A stretch of DNA of 45,932 nt from Cysteiniphilum sp. JM-1 (GCF_008711525.1 NZ_VXKS01000019.1:1-45932), one strand, 5' to 3'; positions 18,433 through 28,285 are shown, numbered from the stretch's first letter. Notes: generated by a model not told the origin, from the sequence alone. Numbers and translations: made by a program.

Positions 18433-19632
18433 TTACCACTTATTCAGTACTTCTATTACCTTATCAGCCGCTACTTCAACAGAAAATAATGATGAGACTA
18501 GCTTTTGTGCATTAACCGCACATTCTTGTCGTAACGATTTATTGTCTAGCAGTTGTAAAGCATTTTGATAAAGCATTTCATCATCATCGGCAATCGAAAC
18601 AAAGCCTGCTTTATTTCCCTCAACAACATCAATTAAATCATTTCCAGGATTTACTGAACCAAGTATCGGCATTGGTTGGCTTAAATAACCCAATACTTTT
18701 CCGGGAAAGTTATGTGTTTTATGATCTTTATGTAGCGAAAATAAACCTACATCAACTACTTTTTGAATGGCAAAATACTCAGACTGCGGCAACCCTGGCA
18801 ATAGTAAAATATTGTTTAGATGCTCTTTTTGAATGATCTCTGAAATAAATTGATATTTACTCCCTTGTCCAATTAAAACAATCTGTGCTTTAGGATGTAG
18901 CTTTAATCTACGGGCTAGCTCAACAATATTTTCTATACGCTGCGCATGCCCAATATTGCCACCATAAATAAAAATAACTTTATCTTCAAGCTGATACTTT
19001 TTCCTAAAACCCACATCTGGCTTTATCTCAGCTAATGCACTGGCATCAACCCAATTGTAAAGCACTTCAACCTTACTTTGGTATTGTTTACGTGTAAACT
19101 GATTAAACCAATCTAAATTCGCCGGTAACATCACACCAATGCGATCGGCTGCTTGATAATTGATATCCTCATATTTACGTAACACTCTAGCAGGAAGCGA
19201 GTTCTCTTTGATAATCCCTTGATCAATAACCCACTGCGGGAAAAAATCTCTTAAAATAAGATAACTTGGGATATTAAAATGCTGTTTTATTCTGGCAACT
19301 GCCTTACCAAAGAAAATTGATGGCGAGTAATAAACAACCGCATCTGGCTTAAAACCTTGGTCTATCACCAGTTTCCAAGCTTTGCGTGAGAATTGCCATT
19401 CATTTATCACACGTCTCAATCGATTGTTTGTGTCCTTGACCTTTCCTGTTTTAAAACGATATATCCTCACTTCATCTAATAGCTGATAATCTGCTTCACC
19501 ATATGAGTTTGGGGTAACACAACTGACTTCATGCCCACGTTTTATAAACTCACATGCTAACTCATGCAACATTTTCGCTGAGGCTTTCTTACTTTTTGGC
19601 AAATAGTCATCTGTCAGAATTAGTATCTTCAT
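18433..19632 (-). CDS. WbuB-like glycosyltransferase family 4 protein
   Basis: 399-aa cytoplasmic GT-B retaining glycosyltransferase. The N-terminus MKILILTDDYLPKSKKASAKM with HELACEFIKRGHEVSCVTPN resembles WbuB-type enzymes that transfer N-acetyl-L-fucosamine or related L-sugars. The C-terminal nucleotide-binding half shows VIFIYGGNIGHAQRIENIVELA and NFPGKVLGYL. It directly follows the three genes for an L-configured UDP-2-acetamido-2,6-dideoxyhexose, which supports that sugar as donor (context inference). Gap of 56 bases to the upstream reductase gene; AGG precedes the ATG. Confidence 0.8.
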   Translation of the reverse strand: MKILILTDDYLPKSKKASAKMLHELACEFIKRGHEVSCVTPNSYGEADYQLLDEVRIYRFKTGKVKDTNNRLRRVINEWQFSRKAWKLVIDQGFKPDAVVYYSPSIFFGKAVARIKQHFNIPSYLILRDFFPQWVIDQGIIKENSLPARVLRKYEDINYQAADRIGVMLPANLDWFNQFTRKQYQSKVEVLYNWVDASALAEIKPDVGFRKKYQLEDKVIFIYGGNIGHAQRIENIVELARRLKLHPKAQIVLIGQGSKYQFISEIIQKEHLNNILLLPGLPQSEYFAIQKVVDVGLFSLHKDHKTHNFPGKVLGYLSQPMPILGSVNPGNDLIDVVEGNKAGFVSIADDDEMLYQNALQLLDNKSLRQECAVNAQKLVSSLFSVEVAADKVIEVLNKW

Positions 19633-19688
19633 CTTACCTAAATTATGGTTAACTTACCCTTCACTTAAATTCAATTTGGCAGTATATA

Positions 19689-20561
19689 CTAGTTTTGCTG
19701 CTGATACATAGGGTAATGTGCCCTATGCATGTTAATCCAGTGATGCATCTCAACGATCATCACCTCATAATCAGGAACAATATAATCAACAGTGCTTCGC
19801 GTACTTATAAAGCTTTTATCTGACTCAAACACCGCATTATCCTGAATATTAACATCACGCTTATTAAATACTTTTTGACAAATGCACAATAAATCTTTCT
19901 TTGATATGCGCTGGTTATTACCCAAATGAATTAAACCATTAAGTGGCAGCTGATTCAGCATTAAGAAATGAATGAACTTGGCAAGCTCCAAAGTAGTAAC
20001 ACCCGACCAGATTGCCTTACTAAAGCCTTGAATATCTCCTTTTTGCTGCATAAACCAATGGAATAATCCAACACCTTGCGCTTTTGTCTCAGGACCAATG
20101 ATTGATGTGCGAATGGTTAAGTTGCGATCATTAACAACCTCACCTAATGCCTTCGAGCGACCATAAAAGTTTGTTTCATTAGGGATATCAACTTCTGTAT
20201 ATCCGCCTTTTTTACCATCAAACACACAATCTGTGGATATGTGGACAAGCTTATAGTTAAGTGCTTGAGAAAGTCTATCTAAGAAATGCGGAAAGTAAGC
20301 GTTAACATATATTGCATTATCTGGGTGATTTTGTGCGTCTTGCACAAGCACACCAACACAATTAATCACATAGTTCGGTGCTATGTTTTCAATCAGCTTC
20401 TCTAACTTGTCACGCTCATAGACATCAAGCTGAAAATGATGTGATTCATTTTTAGGTGTTCTTGAGGCAGTAAATAATTCATAACTAGCAGTCTCTCTTA
20501 GGTATTGCACAAGCAAATGTCCAAGCATACCACCAGCACCAATCACCAAAACCTTTATCAT
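19689..20561 (-). CDS. RmlD-like NAD(P)-dependent 4-ketoreductase for an L-sugar (WbvR-like)
   Basis: Extended SDR reductase, 290 aa: GAGGMLG (nucleotide-binding, near residues 8-14), HISTDCVFDG, and the catalytic YGRSK. It resembles RmlD and lacks the C-terminal cupin domain (about 80-100 aa) of FnlB/WbjC/CapF used for L-FucNAc. With its CapE-like and WecB-like neighbours this fits the WbvB-WbvR-WbvD route to UDP-L-RhaNAc and UDP-L-QuiNAc. I start at ATG 20561: it overlaps the upstream stop as ATGA and has GGAAG eight bases upstream. The earlier in-frame ATG at 20576 has no site. Confidence 0.8.
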   Translation of the reverse strand: MIKVLVIGAGGMLGHLLVQYLRETASYELFTASRTPKNESHHFQLDVYERDKLEKLIENIAPNYVINCVGVLVQDAQNHPDNAIYVNAYFPHFLDRLSQALNYKLVHISTDCVFDGKKGGYTEVDIPNETNFYGRSKALGEVVNDRNLTIRTSIIGPETKAQGVGLFHWFMQQKGDIQGFSKAIWSGVTTLELAKFIHFLMLNQLPLNGLIHLGNNQRISKKDLLCICQKVFNKRDVNIQDNAVFESDKSFISTRSTVDYIVPDYEVMIVEMHHWINMHRAHYPMYQQQN

Positions 20562-21748
20562 ATGTTTTTCTTCCATGTAGTACGATTAATATAATCCGTA
20601 TAGCTTTGGATAATGCGCACCATTTTGGTGGAAACATTCGGGGCATCATAGTCTGCTACAACTCTTGTTGCGCCATATTGTGCATATTGCGATGTAATAA
20701 TCTCAACAGATTGCAGCACTCTTTCTTTTCTTAAACCAGACATAATCAAAACACCTTCATCCATCCCTTCAGGTCGTTCATGCGCATTGCGAATTGTAAT
20801 CGCAGGGAATCCTAACAACGAGGCTTCCTCGGCAATTGTCCCGCTATCCGAAATGGTACAAAATGCATGTTGCTGCAGTTTAATGTAATCAAAAAAACCT
20901 AGCGGCTTCATAATTTCAACCAATGGGTTTAATACTTGAGCCTCAAGCGCTTGTATTTTTTTCATTGTTCTGGGATGTGTTGAAAAAATGATCCTTTTAC
21001 CATAGAAGCTACATAAGGTGTTTAAAGTCTCGATTAAATGCTGAAAGTTTACGTCTGAGTCGATATTTTCCTCGCGGTGCGCACTTAATACAAAATAGCC
21101 ATTGTCAGTTAATAATAAACGATCTAATACTTTGCTCTTAGCAATATCCGCCTGATGAAATTGCAATACTTCCTGCATACAAGAACCCGATTTAATAATA
21201 GTTTCAGGTTTAATGCCTTCATTGATTAAATATCTTCGCGCATGCTCGGTTAAAGGCAGATTAATATCACTCAGGTGATCAACAATCTTGCGATTTAACT
21301 CTTCAGGCACGCGCTCATCAAAGCAGCGATTTCCCGCTTCCATATGAAATACCGGAATCTTGCGGCGCTTTGCAGCAATAACCGATAGACAGCTATTGGT
21401 GTCACCATAGAGTAAGATGGCTTCTGGCTTCACTTTTTCAATCACTTCATCTGCTTTAAAGATAATATTACCTATGGTTTGTGCGGTACTCTCGCCTACC
21501 GCATCTAAAAAGAAATCCGGTTTTTTGATCCCCATTTCATTAAAAAATATTTCATTCAACTCATAATCAAAATTTTGCCCCGTATGCACCAAAACATGAT
21601 CCATCTGCTTTTCAAGCTCAGCAATAATACGACTTAGCTTGATAATCTCCGGACGTGTGCCAACAATCGTCATCACTTTCATTGCTTTTTTCATTTTTTT
21701 CGCTTTTTTTACTTTTTCCACGTCTGCTGCTTTTGTGCTTTCTATCAC
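20558..21748 (-). CDS. UDP-N-acetyl-L-sugar 2-epimerase, WecB/CapG/WbvD-like
   Basis: Non-hydrolysing UDP-GlcNAc 2-epimerase family, 396 aa from the GTG start. Motifs: TIVGTRPEIIKLSRII, HTGQNFDYEL, LYGDTNSC, HMEAGNRCFDERVPEE, SAHREEN and SDSGTIAEEA. In this context it should invert C2 of the UDP-L-sugar made by the neighbouring dehydratase and reductase. The GTG at 21748 overlaps the capE stop (GTGA) and has AGGA eight bases upstream, so I keep it, although homology begins only near Met26. The first 25 residues are Lys/Ala-rich and are encoded by several A-runs of 5-7 bases (complement of 21686-21717). Confidence 0.87.
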   Translation of the reverse strand: MIESTKAADVEKVKKAKKMKKAMKVMTIVGTRPEIIKLSRIIAELEKQMDHVLVHTGQNFDYELNEIFFNEMGIKKPDFFLDAVGESTAQTIGNIIFKADEVIEKVKPEAILLYGDTNSCLSVIAAKRRKIPVFHMEAGNRCFDERVPEELNRKIVDHLSDINLPLTEHARRYLINEGIKPETIIKSGSCMQEVLQFHQADIAKSKVLDRLLLTDNGYFVLSAHREENIDSDVNFQHLIETLNTLCSFYGKRIIFSTHPRTMKKIQALEAQVLNPLVEIMKPLGFFDYIKLQQHAFCTISDSGTIAEEASLLGFPAITIRNAHERPEGMDEGVLIMSGLRKERVLQSVEIITSQYAQYGATRVVADYDAPNVSTKMVRIIQSYTDYINRTTWKKNI

Positions 21749-22773
21749 TTTACAATTCCTAGAGTTTGTAAATCTTCTTGAATCTCGCGCAAACTAAATA
21801 GCAAATCGATAAGCTCTTTTTCATTCAAACGATGCGTGTTGTGTGAATGATACTCATCAGCTTGTGTTACTACTTCGGCACCTTCCTCAAAATAAACATC
21901 ATAGTTAAGATCTCGCCCATCCGCAGGGATTTGATAGTACTCCCCCAAATCTCTTGCTTTGACCATTTCCTCACGTGTCAGCAAAGTTTCATAGAGTTTC
22001 TCACCATGGCGCGTGCCTATGATTTTGATCTGATGATCTGGCGCATTAAGTAGTTTTCTTAGTGTTTTTGCTAACAACTCTATGGTCGCAGCCGGTGCTT
22101 TCTGCACAAAAATATCGCCATTATGACCATTATTAAACGCAAATAAAACCAGCTCTACTGCCTGATCAAGACTCATCATAAAGCGTGTCATTTGCGGATC
22201 GGTGATTGAAATTGGCTTATTATTTTTAATTTGATCAATAAACAATGGTATGACTGAACCACGCGATGCCATAACATTACCATAGCGCGTACAACAAATC
22301 GTCGTAACCGCATCATCAAGGTTGCGTGATTTAGCCACTGCAACTTTCTCCATCAAGGCTTTGGACATTCCCATCGCATTAATTGGGTAAACCGCTTTAT
22401 CTGTGCTCAATACAATGACTTTTTCCACCTTGTTTTCAATCGCGATATTTAACACATTCTCAGTACCCAATACATTTGTCTGCACTGCTTGAATCGGGTA
22501 AAACTCACAGGAAGGGACTTGCTTTAATGCCGCAGCATGAAATACATAATCCACGCCATGCATCGCATCACGAATGGAGTTAATATCTCGAACATCACCC
22601 AAATAAAATTTTAACTTCGACGAATTATATGCTTTACGCATATCATCTTGCTTTTTTTCATCACGTGAGAAAATACGAATTTCAGCAACATCAGTTGCCA
22701 AAAAACGTCTTAGCACGGCATTACCAAAAGATCCTGTGCCCCCTGTGATGAGTAGTGTTTTGTTTTTAAACAT
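21745..22773 (-). CDS. capE: UDP-GlcNAc 4,6-dehydratase/5-epimerase (CapE/WbjB/FnlA family)
   Basis: 342-aa extended SDR of the FlaA1/CapE type, converting UDP-D-GlcNAc to a UDP-2-acetamido-2,6-dideoxy-4-keto-L-hexose. TGGTGSFG (10-17) binds NAD(P). LSTDKAVYPINAMGMSKALMEK carries the catalytic Thr and Lys, with Met in the usual Tyr place, as is characteristic of this group. RYGNVMASRGSVIPLF and ITDPQMTRFMMS are family signatures. First of three overlapping genes (capE-like, WecB-like, RmlD-like). Five bases separate it from the upstream glycosyltransferase. Confidence 0.9.
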   Translation of the reverse strand: MFKNKTLLITGGTGSFGNAVLRRFLATDVAEIRIFSRDEKKQDDMRKAYNSSKLKFYLGDVRDINSIRDAMHGVDYVFHAAALKQVPSCEFYPIQAVQTNVLGTENVLNIAIENKVEKVIVLSTDKAVYPINAMGMSKALMEKVAVAKSRNLDDAVTTICCTRYGNVMASRGSVIPLFIDQIKNNKPISITDPQMTRFMMSLDQAVELVLFAFNNGHNGDIFVQKAPAATIELLAKTLRKLLNAPDHQIKIIGTRHGEKLYETLLTREEMVKARDLGEYYQIPADGRDLNYDVYFEEGAEVVTQADEYHSHNTHRLNEKELIDLLFSLREIQEDLQTLGIVK

Positions 22774-22778
22774 AGTAT

Positions 22779-23861
22779 TTAATGATTCCTATTAATTGCT
22801 TTTTGATAAGCTTGTCTTAATTTAGCACTGATATGCGTCCATGAAAATAGTTCAGCACATAGTTTTTTTGCACCATTATGATCAATTGATTCTCTGCTTT
22901 GCAAGGCATCAACCAAATCCTGTGCAAAACTATCCACTTCAAGCACAAAACCACAGCGGTATTTTAAAACCTCATCTGCGATATTTGTTGCCCGAGTAAC
23001 AAGAGCAGGAACACCATAAGATAAACACTCCATCGCCGCCATCGGATGACCTTCAAATCGAGAAGGCAAAATGAAAAAGGTAGCACTTTTAATGATTTCC
23101 TCTTTTTCTTGCCCATAGACCGCTTGATGAATTTTGACTACATCCTGCAATTGATGTTTTTGAATTAGTCTCTCAAGTTCGGCTTTACCGCCTTTAGGCT
23201 CATCGGAACCATACATCTCAAGAATATAGTCATATTGTTGGAATATTTTTTTTGACTTTGCTACCGCTTCTAATAATCGATCTAAACCTTTGGTATATGG
23301 ATCAAGCCTTCCAAGATATAATAGCCTTTGGTAGGTTAACCTATCCTTTGGGTAATCCATTACTGCTTCAATTTTCATATCAATACCATTTGGTAAAACG
23401 ATTGTGTTTCGCCATAAATTTAAAGAATGGCTCTGCTCAGAAATTGTTAAGAAATGCAAAAGTTTAGCATTTAATGCAAACAACCCATAAAGCGGTGAGA
23501 ACAAAAGCTTCTTACACCACTTTCGCTTCAATGCATTTTTAGTTAATGATCCTCTTGGCACAATAATGTAAGGAATTTTTTTTAAGCGGCAATATGCAGC
23601 CAAACCAATAAACTGCTTTTCCCAAAATTGATGAAACACCACAAGGTCATAATCTTGTATAGATTTAAATGAAAAATCTTTGTAGTCAAAATATCTAAAA
23701 GGGTACTTATTAACAATGAAAAGCTTAGCTCGTTCATGCGTTACATTGACCAAATCACTAACAACATCACTTTCATTTAATGCTTTTATCATTGCCGGCA
23801 CAGAAAATGATGGTCCGTTAGATACATCATGGAAAATAGCACATATATGTAGAGTTTTCAT
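22779..23861 (-). CDS. glycosyltransferase family 4 protein
   Basis: 360-aa GT-B fold transferase. The C-terminal donor domain is clear: RLLYLGRLDPYTKGLDRLLEA (P-loop-like and acceptor region) and the EX7E motif in RFEGHPMAAMECLSYGVPALVT. The N-terminus with NGPSFSVPAM fits the same family. I start at ATG 23861, preceded by AAAGGAAAG. The ORF extends 19 codons further upstream, but that would overlap asnB by 46 bases without a better site. The sugar donor and linkage are unknown. Confidence 0.85.
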   Translation of the reverse strand: MKTLHICAIFHDVSNGPSFSVPAMIKALNESDVVSDLVNVTHERAKLFIVNKYPFRYFDYKDFSFKSIQDYDLVVFHQFWEKQFIGLAAYCRLKKIPYIIVPRGSLTKNALKRKWCKKLLFSPLYGLFALNAKLLHFLTISEQSHSLNLWRNTIVLPNGIDMKIEAVMDYPKDRLTYQRLLYLGRLDPYTKGLDRLLEAVAKSKKIFQQYDYILEMYGSDEPKGGKAELERLIQKHQLQDVVKIHQAVYGQEKEEIIKSATFFILPSRFEGHPMAAMECLSYGVPALVTRATNIADEVLKYRCGFVLEVDSFAQDLVDALQSRESIDHNGAKKLCAELFSWTHISAKLRQAYQKAINRNH

Positions 23862-23872
23862 TCTTCTTTCCT

Positions 23873-25759
23873 TTAATGCCACTTTTCTAACCATCGAGAA
23901 AACATCAAAATATTCCATAGGATATTTTGATAACTATTTTCTCCTGCTAGAAATTTTGTCCAGAAATGATGAGTCAAATTGATATTGATCATATTAGTTT
24001 GTGCTAACTTCTCACCAAACAAGTAGTACTCTGCCAGGGGTTTTAACTCGCCTTTAAGCCAGTGCGCTAAAGGAATACTAAAACCCATTTTAGGGCGTTC
24101 AACCAAAGATTGTGGTACATATTGATGCAATATGTCTTTAAGTATTACTTTCCCTCTTTTAGCATTAATTTTATAACTAAGCGGCAAACTAAATGCCAAC
24201 TTAAAAAGGTGATGATTTAGAAATGGAACGCGTGTTTCTAGCGAGTTTGCCATGGCACTGCGATCAACTTTTGTTAAAATATCATCCATCATATAATGCT
24301 GGCTATCCCAATACATAATTTGCTCTGCTGATGTCTTTTCCAGCAAAGACTGAGACGATTGCTCTTTCTGTTCAACACATACGCCCATTACCAAGTCTTC
24401 ATAGGCAAAATTTTGTGCACGCAATGCGCTGTAGATCGAAAATAAAGAGTCATTACCTTTGAAATCAAGTTTCTTTAAACGCGCTAATTGTTCTGCAATT
24501 TTATGCCATTTTGTCTGTTTGGCATAAGTCAGAAGACTAGCAGGCGTTAATCGTAGTATATTTCTATAAAGAGCACTGTCTACGAGTTTATGTTTAATAA
24601 AAGGCGCTTGCCAATGTCTAGTATAGCCACCAAATAGCTCATCTGCACCATCACCAGTTAAAGACACTTTAACAGATTTAGCTGCCAATTTACTGACTAA
24701 GTAAGTGGGAATTTGTGAAGAATCGGCAAATGGTTCATCATAAATATGCGCTAAATCAGGAATTAAGTCTAATGCTTCTTTTTCTGAGATATATAACTCC
24801 GTATGCTGCGTACCAAGGTGTTTAGCAACAGCAAGCGCGTGTTGAGCTTCATCATAGTTTTTTTGCGCAAAACCAATACTAAAAGTATTCACTTTGCTTG
24901 TTCGCATGGATTGCATCATTGCAACAACAAGCGATGAATCAACACCTCCAGATAAAAAAGCACCTACGGGAACATCCGCGCTTAGCTGTAAGGAGATCGA
25001 TTCTTTTAATAACCTTTCCACATCATTCTTAGCCTGCTCATAACTCCCTTGATAAGCTGGCGTCTGATTGATTTCATCCTTTGCACTCCAGTAGTTGATG
25101 ATCTTACTCTCACCAGATGGCTTAACGCAAAGGTAACTTCCTTGTGATAATTTTTTAATTCCTTTGTAAATAGATCGTGGTGTTGGCACATAGCCAAGCC
25201 TCATGTAGTCAACTAAGGCATTTTGATCAATTTTAAGTGCGTCAATATAGTTTACCTGTATTGCTTTAAGCTCTGAAGCAAACACAAAATCATCAGTCAC
25301 ATGGCCATAATATAAAGGTTTTTCACCAAAGCGATCTCTTGCTAGATATAAGCATTTTTCATACCTATCCCAACAGGCAAATGCAAACATACCTGTAGTT
25401 TGTTTTAAGGTGGTCTCTACACCCCAAACTGCAATGGCATTAACAAGAACCTCAGTATCAGTGTCACTTTGAAATGGCATAGACATGTCTTTAGATAAAG
25501 CATTTTTTAAATTTAAATAATTGTAAATTTCACCATTAAATGCGATCACCCACCTGCCACAGTGCGACAACATCGGTTGGTGACCTGCCGCTGATAAATC
25601 ATGGATAGACAGTCGCACATGCCCCAAATAAACGTTATCTTCAGCCCATACCCCATCATCATTGGGACCGCGATGCTTAAGCATATCAACAGATCTTTTT
25701 AATTTTGTAACATACTCCTCATTTGGGTGCTTTGCTACAATTCCTACTATTCCGCACAT
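23873..25759 (-). CDS. asnB: asparagine-synthase-like glutamine amidotransferase
   Basis: 628-aa AsnB-family enzyme. N-terminal Ntn glutaminase domain with the nucleophile Cys2 (MCGIVGIV), RGPNDDG and FNGEIYN; C-terminal PP-loop synthetase domain with LSGGVDSSLV and LTGDGADELFGGY. In polysaccharide loci these proteins usually amidate a uronic acid rather than make asparagine, for example WbtH of Francisella, which is linked to GalNAcAN. With the UDP-GalNAcA genes 3-7 kb upstream, conversion of GalNAcA to GalNAcAN is the likely job (inference). Ten bases after the preceding glycosyltransferase and 11 bases before the next, so in the same operon. Confidence 0.88.
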   Translation of the reverse strand: MCGIVGIVAKHPNEEYVTKLKRSVDMLKHRGPNDDGVWAEDNVYLGHVRLSIHDLSAAGHQPMLSHCGRWVIAFNGEIYNYLNLKNALSKDMSMPFQSDTDTEVLVNAIAVWGVETTLKQTTGMFAFACWDRYEKCLYLARDRFGEKPLYYGHVTDDFVFASELKAIQVNYIDALKIDQNALVDYMRLGYVPTPRSIYKGIKKLSQGSYLCVKPSGESKIINYWSAKDEINQTPAYQGSYEQAKNDVERLLKESISLQLSADVPVGAFLSGGVDSSLVVAMMQSMRTSKVNTFSIGFAQKNYDEAQHALAVAKHLGTQHTELYISEKEALDLIPDLAHIYDEPFADSSQIPTYLVSKLAAKSVKVSLTGDGADELFGGYTRHWQAPFIKHKLVDSALYRNILRLTPASLLTYAKQTKWHKIAEQLARLKKLDFKGNDSLFSIYSALRAQNFAYEDLVMGVCVEQKEQSSQSLLEKTSAEQIMYWDSQHYMMDDILTKVDRSAMANSLETRVPFLNHHLFKLAFSLPLSYKINAKRGKVILKDILHQYVPQSLVERPKMGFSIPLAHWLKGELKPLAEYYLFGEKLAQTNMININLTHHFWTKFLAGENSYQNILWNILMFSRWLEKWH

Positions 25760-25769
25760 ACTCTATATA

Positions 25770-27011
25770 TTACCCATATGTTCTTGCTATAGTTTCGGGA
25801 TATAATTTATCAGGAAAATCTGGAAAAACTATATTTTCTTGTGTCAAAAAATGCTGAATATCATCCATATTGAGCTCTTTGTTCTCTGTCTCAAAAATAA
25901 AATAAAGATGATCTCCAATTAAATTTTCTCTTAATAAAAATTGATAGGTTGGTGCCTTCCTATCTTTTGCAAAAAAGAGTATTTTCTTTTTGACATATAG
26001 GTATTCTAGTATTTTGCTTGGTAGTTGCTTAGCGCTCAAGTTATCAATGAAGATTAATATATCACACCCTTTTATCATCGATAAAACAGTAGATTTGCCC
26101 ACCTGCGAAAGCATTGAAAAATTATTTGGAAATCCTAATTCAAACTTTCGACATATATCATCACAATCAACCTTGTCGCCAACAAAAAAAGCTTTTTGAT
26201 TAGTCTCTAAATACTTGCTTAGCACAGTCAACGCAAAACTTGGGTCTCGTATGGACTTAAAAAATGTGCCTATATACAACAATTTCGCACCGCTATATTT
26301 AAAGTCATAAGGTTCTGAGTTACGGTAACCTTCTCTTGAAATGGTTAACCAAGGAGCACAAACCTGAACGTTCAACACTGAGTGATAAGTTTGCATACTT
26401 GCATAGGCCTCCGCACTGACAAACACCTTACTGGCACGACGATTTATTTTACGCTCCATCGACCGGTTAAGCCATCCATATAACCTGACATTATTTGACG
26501 GCTGTTCATGCGCCATCAATAAAGAAAAGGGATCAATATAATCTAGATAAAGCTTTATCTCTGGGAATTTTCTTTTTAAACCATAGCCAACCAGGTGACA
26601 ACTAAATGGGTAACACAACGATATCACATGCGTATAATGGTTGGCTTGATGTAATTGTATGGCTTTAGATGTAGCGGGTTTAATCCACAGAAAGGCAAAA
26701 TCTGGCCACATGAAAAAGTGAAATGCCTTTTTTGCCATCATCTTTAGTCTAGATTTTTTCACAGGCAAAGTATTTTGTATCCCTTGTAATTGTTTGGGTT
26801 GATAGTCTCTCACCAAAGCGTTGTGATTTACACGATATACATTGACATTATCAACTAGTTCATAATGTTCCAGCCCATTATGGAATGAACTTAAGACATC
26901 AATCTGCTCATATTCTTTTTTCAAATGAGGGATCAATAGTTCAAATTTATTGCTCTGGCATGATGACATAGGCGCATAATGATAACTAATAATCAGTAAT
27001 TTTTTCTTCAT
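25770..27011 (-). CDS. putative glycosyltransferase (GT4-like)
   Basis: 413-aa protein with an N-terminus typical of GT-B transferases (KLLIISYHYAPMSSCQSNKFELLIPHL) and a C-terminal half with KLLYIGTFFKSIRDPSFAL and the segment ILIFIDNLSAKQLPSKILEYL, which occupies the place of the donor-binding region. No clear EX7E is seen, so the family assignment is moderate. Its ATG overlaps the flippase stop as ATGA, with AGG just upstream, indicating coupling. Donor and acceptor unknown. Confidence 0.7.
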   Translation of the reverse strand: MKKKLLIISYHYAPMSSCQSNKFELLIPHLKKEYEQIDVLSSFHNGLEHYELVDNVNVYRVNHNALVRDYQPKQLQGIQNTLPVKKSRLKMMAKKAFHFFMWPDFAFLWIKPATSKAIQLHQANHYTHVISLCYPFSCHLVGYGLKRKFPEIKLYLDYIDPFSLLMAHEQPSNNVRLYGWLNRSMERKINRRASKVFVSAEAYASMQTYHSVLNVQVCAPWLTISREGYRNSEPYDFKYSGAKLLYIGTFFKSIRDPSFALTVLSKYLETNQKAFFVGDKVDCDDICRKFELGFPNNFSMLSQVGKSTVLSMIKGCDILIFIDNLSAKQLPSKILEYLYVKKKILFFAKDRKAPTYQFLLRENLIGDHLYFIFETENKELNMDDIQHFLTQENIVFPDFPDKLYPETIARTYG

Positions 27012-28285
27012 AAACCTGTCCGATACTTTTTTACATTGTTCTTATATGACTTCAACAGCCAGAAGTAAACTAATAGCATTGCAAAACTTGTTGCAGTTAC
27101 TGCAAAAACACTACCAAGCAATCCTATATACTTTAGACAAATAACAAGGATAACGATGTTAAAAATGCTTAAGACAAGCGTATATTTAAGTAATTCATTC
27201 ACCTTATTAAGATATACCAAAACTGGGTTTAATATCTGCGTTGCAGACATTAATAAAAAGGCAGGAAGAATGCATAGAAATAAATAAAAAATTTCTAACT
27301 GATGCCCACTTTGTTTATCACTTAATAGAAAAATCCAATAAATTGCATAGTAAATAAATGGAATTGACACAAGCATAAGTAGTATACAAGCAGCAAAATA
27401 AAGGGCAAAATCTCTTTTGACATGGTTCAACCCGATAGTCCCTAATTCCTTTTGCATCAACATTAATCCTGCTGTTGGTAGAATGAAAAGTAAAGAGTGA
27501 AATTGTATTACGATACTATATATTCCAGCACTCTCAGTTCCCAAAACATAGTTGACAAAGATTACATTCGTCGAAAATATAAATGTGCCAAAAATTGAAT
27601 CTAAATGAACTACACCTCCCTTAGTTACTAGCTTTATCATAAATGCTAAATTAAGTTGATACTTGGGTCTAATAAGAGAAGTAAATATAAAGAATTCAAC
27701 CAAAAAGCTTAGCAAATTAATACCTGAGAAAATAATAAATAACCATACCAAATCATAGTCATAGTAATAAATCAAGATGACTAACAATACCAGCAACAAT
27801 ACTCTATTGATAATGACAACAATGCTTTGAATACCAATTTTTGAGACTTGCGCATAGAAAAATGTTCCACAAAATTGCCACATAGTATAGGGTAACGACA
27901 CTAACATAATCATTAAGTACAGTGGTTTCAGATCACCTTTAAAGCTAGGGAGAAGCCATAACAGCATTAAGAATATTACAACAGCACTTACCATTAGCAG
28001 CAAAAACAACAGCATAATTGACATTAAATGGCGTACAAAAAACTCTTTTGCAGTCAGTTTGGTGTTTTTAATAAAATAAATTGCTGACCGCCCTAAACTC
28101 CAGCCGAATAACAACCCAAAAGTAGATACTATGGAGTAAGCAACAGCATATTCACCTCTGCCATATACGCCAAATTTTGCAACTGTGATAATTAAACCAC
28201 ATACTCCAACGAGCATACTGACATATTGTGCCGAAGAAGTTGCTGCAAATAACTTTAGTTTGCTAAAGATATGTTTGTTATACAT
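27008..28285 (-). CDS. wzx: polysaccharide flippase, Wzx-like (MATE/MOP superfamily)
   Basis: 425-aa integral membrane protein with about 12 predicted helices. An N-terminal segment VSMLVGVCGLIITVAKFGVYGRGEYAVAY resembles 'oligosaccharide flippase family' proteins, and the GRGEYA motif is characteristic. It would move undecaprenyl-linked repeat units across the inner membrane. It is odd next to an ABC-type exporter in the same locus and without a recognisable Wzy polymerase. Overlaps the following gene by four bases. The Shine-Dalgarno is weak. Confidence 0.75.
   Translation of the reverse strand: MYNKHIFSKLKLFAATSSAQYVSMLVGVCGLIITVAKFGVYGRGEYAVAYSIVSTFGLLFGWSLGRSAIYFIKNTKLTAKEFFVRHLMSIMLLFLLLMVSAVVIFLMLLWLLPSFKGDLKPLYLMIMLVSLPYTMWQFCGTFFYAQVSKIGIQSIVVIINRVLLLVLLVILIYYYDYDLVWLFIIFSGINLLSFLVEFFIFTSLIRPKYQLNLAFMIKLVTKGGVVHLDSIFGTFIFSTNVIFVNYVLGTESAGIYSIVIQFHSLLFILPTAGLMLMQKELGTIGLNHVKRDFALYFAACILLMLVSIPFIYYAIYWIFLLSDKQSGHQLEIFYLFLCILPAFLLMSATQILNPVLVYLNKVNELLKYTLVLSIFNIVILVICLKYIGLLGSVFAVTATSFAMLLVYFWLLKSYKNNVKKYRTGL

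Noticed and set aside
23862-23918. 19-codon upstream extension of the GT4 gene
   Set aside because: It would overlap asnB by 46 bases and lacks a ribosome binding site, whereas ATG 23861 has a clear one.
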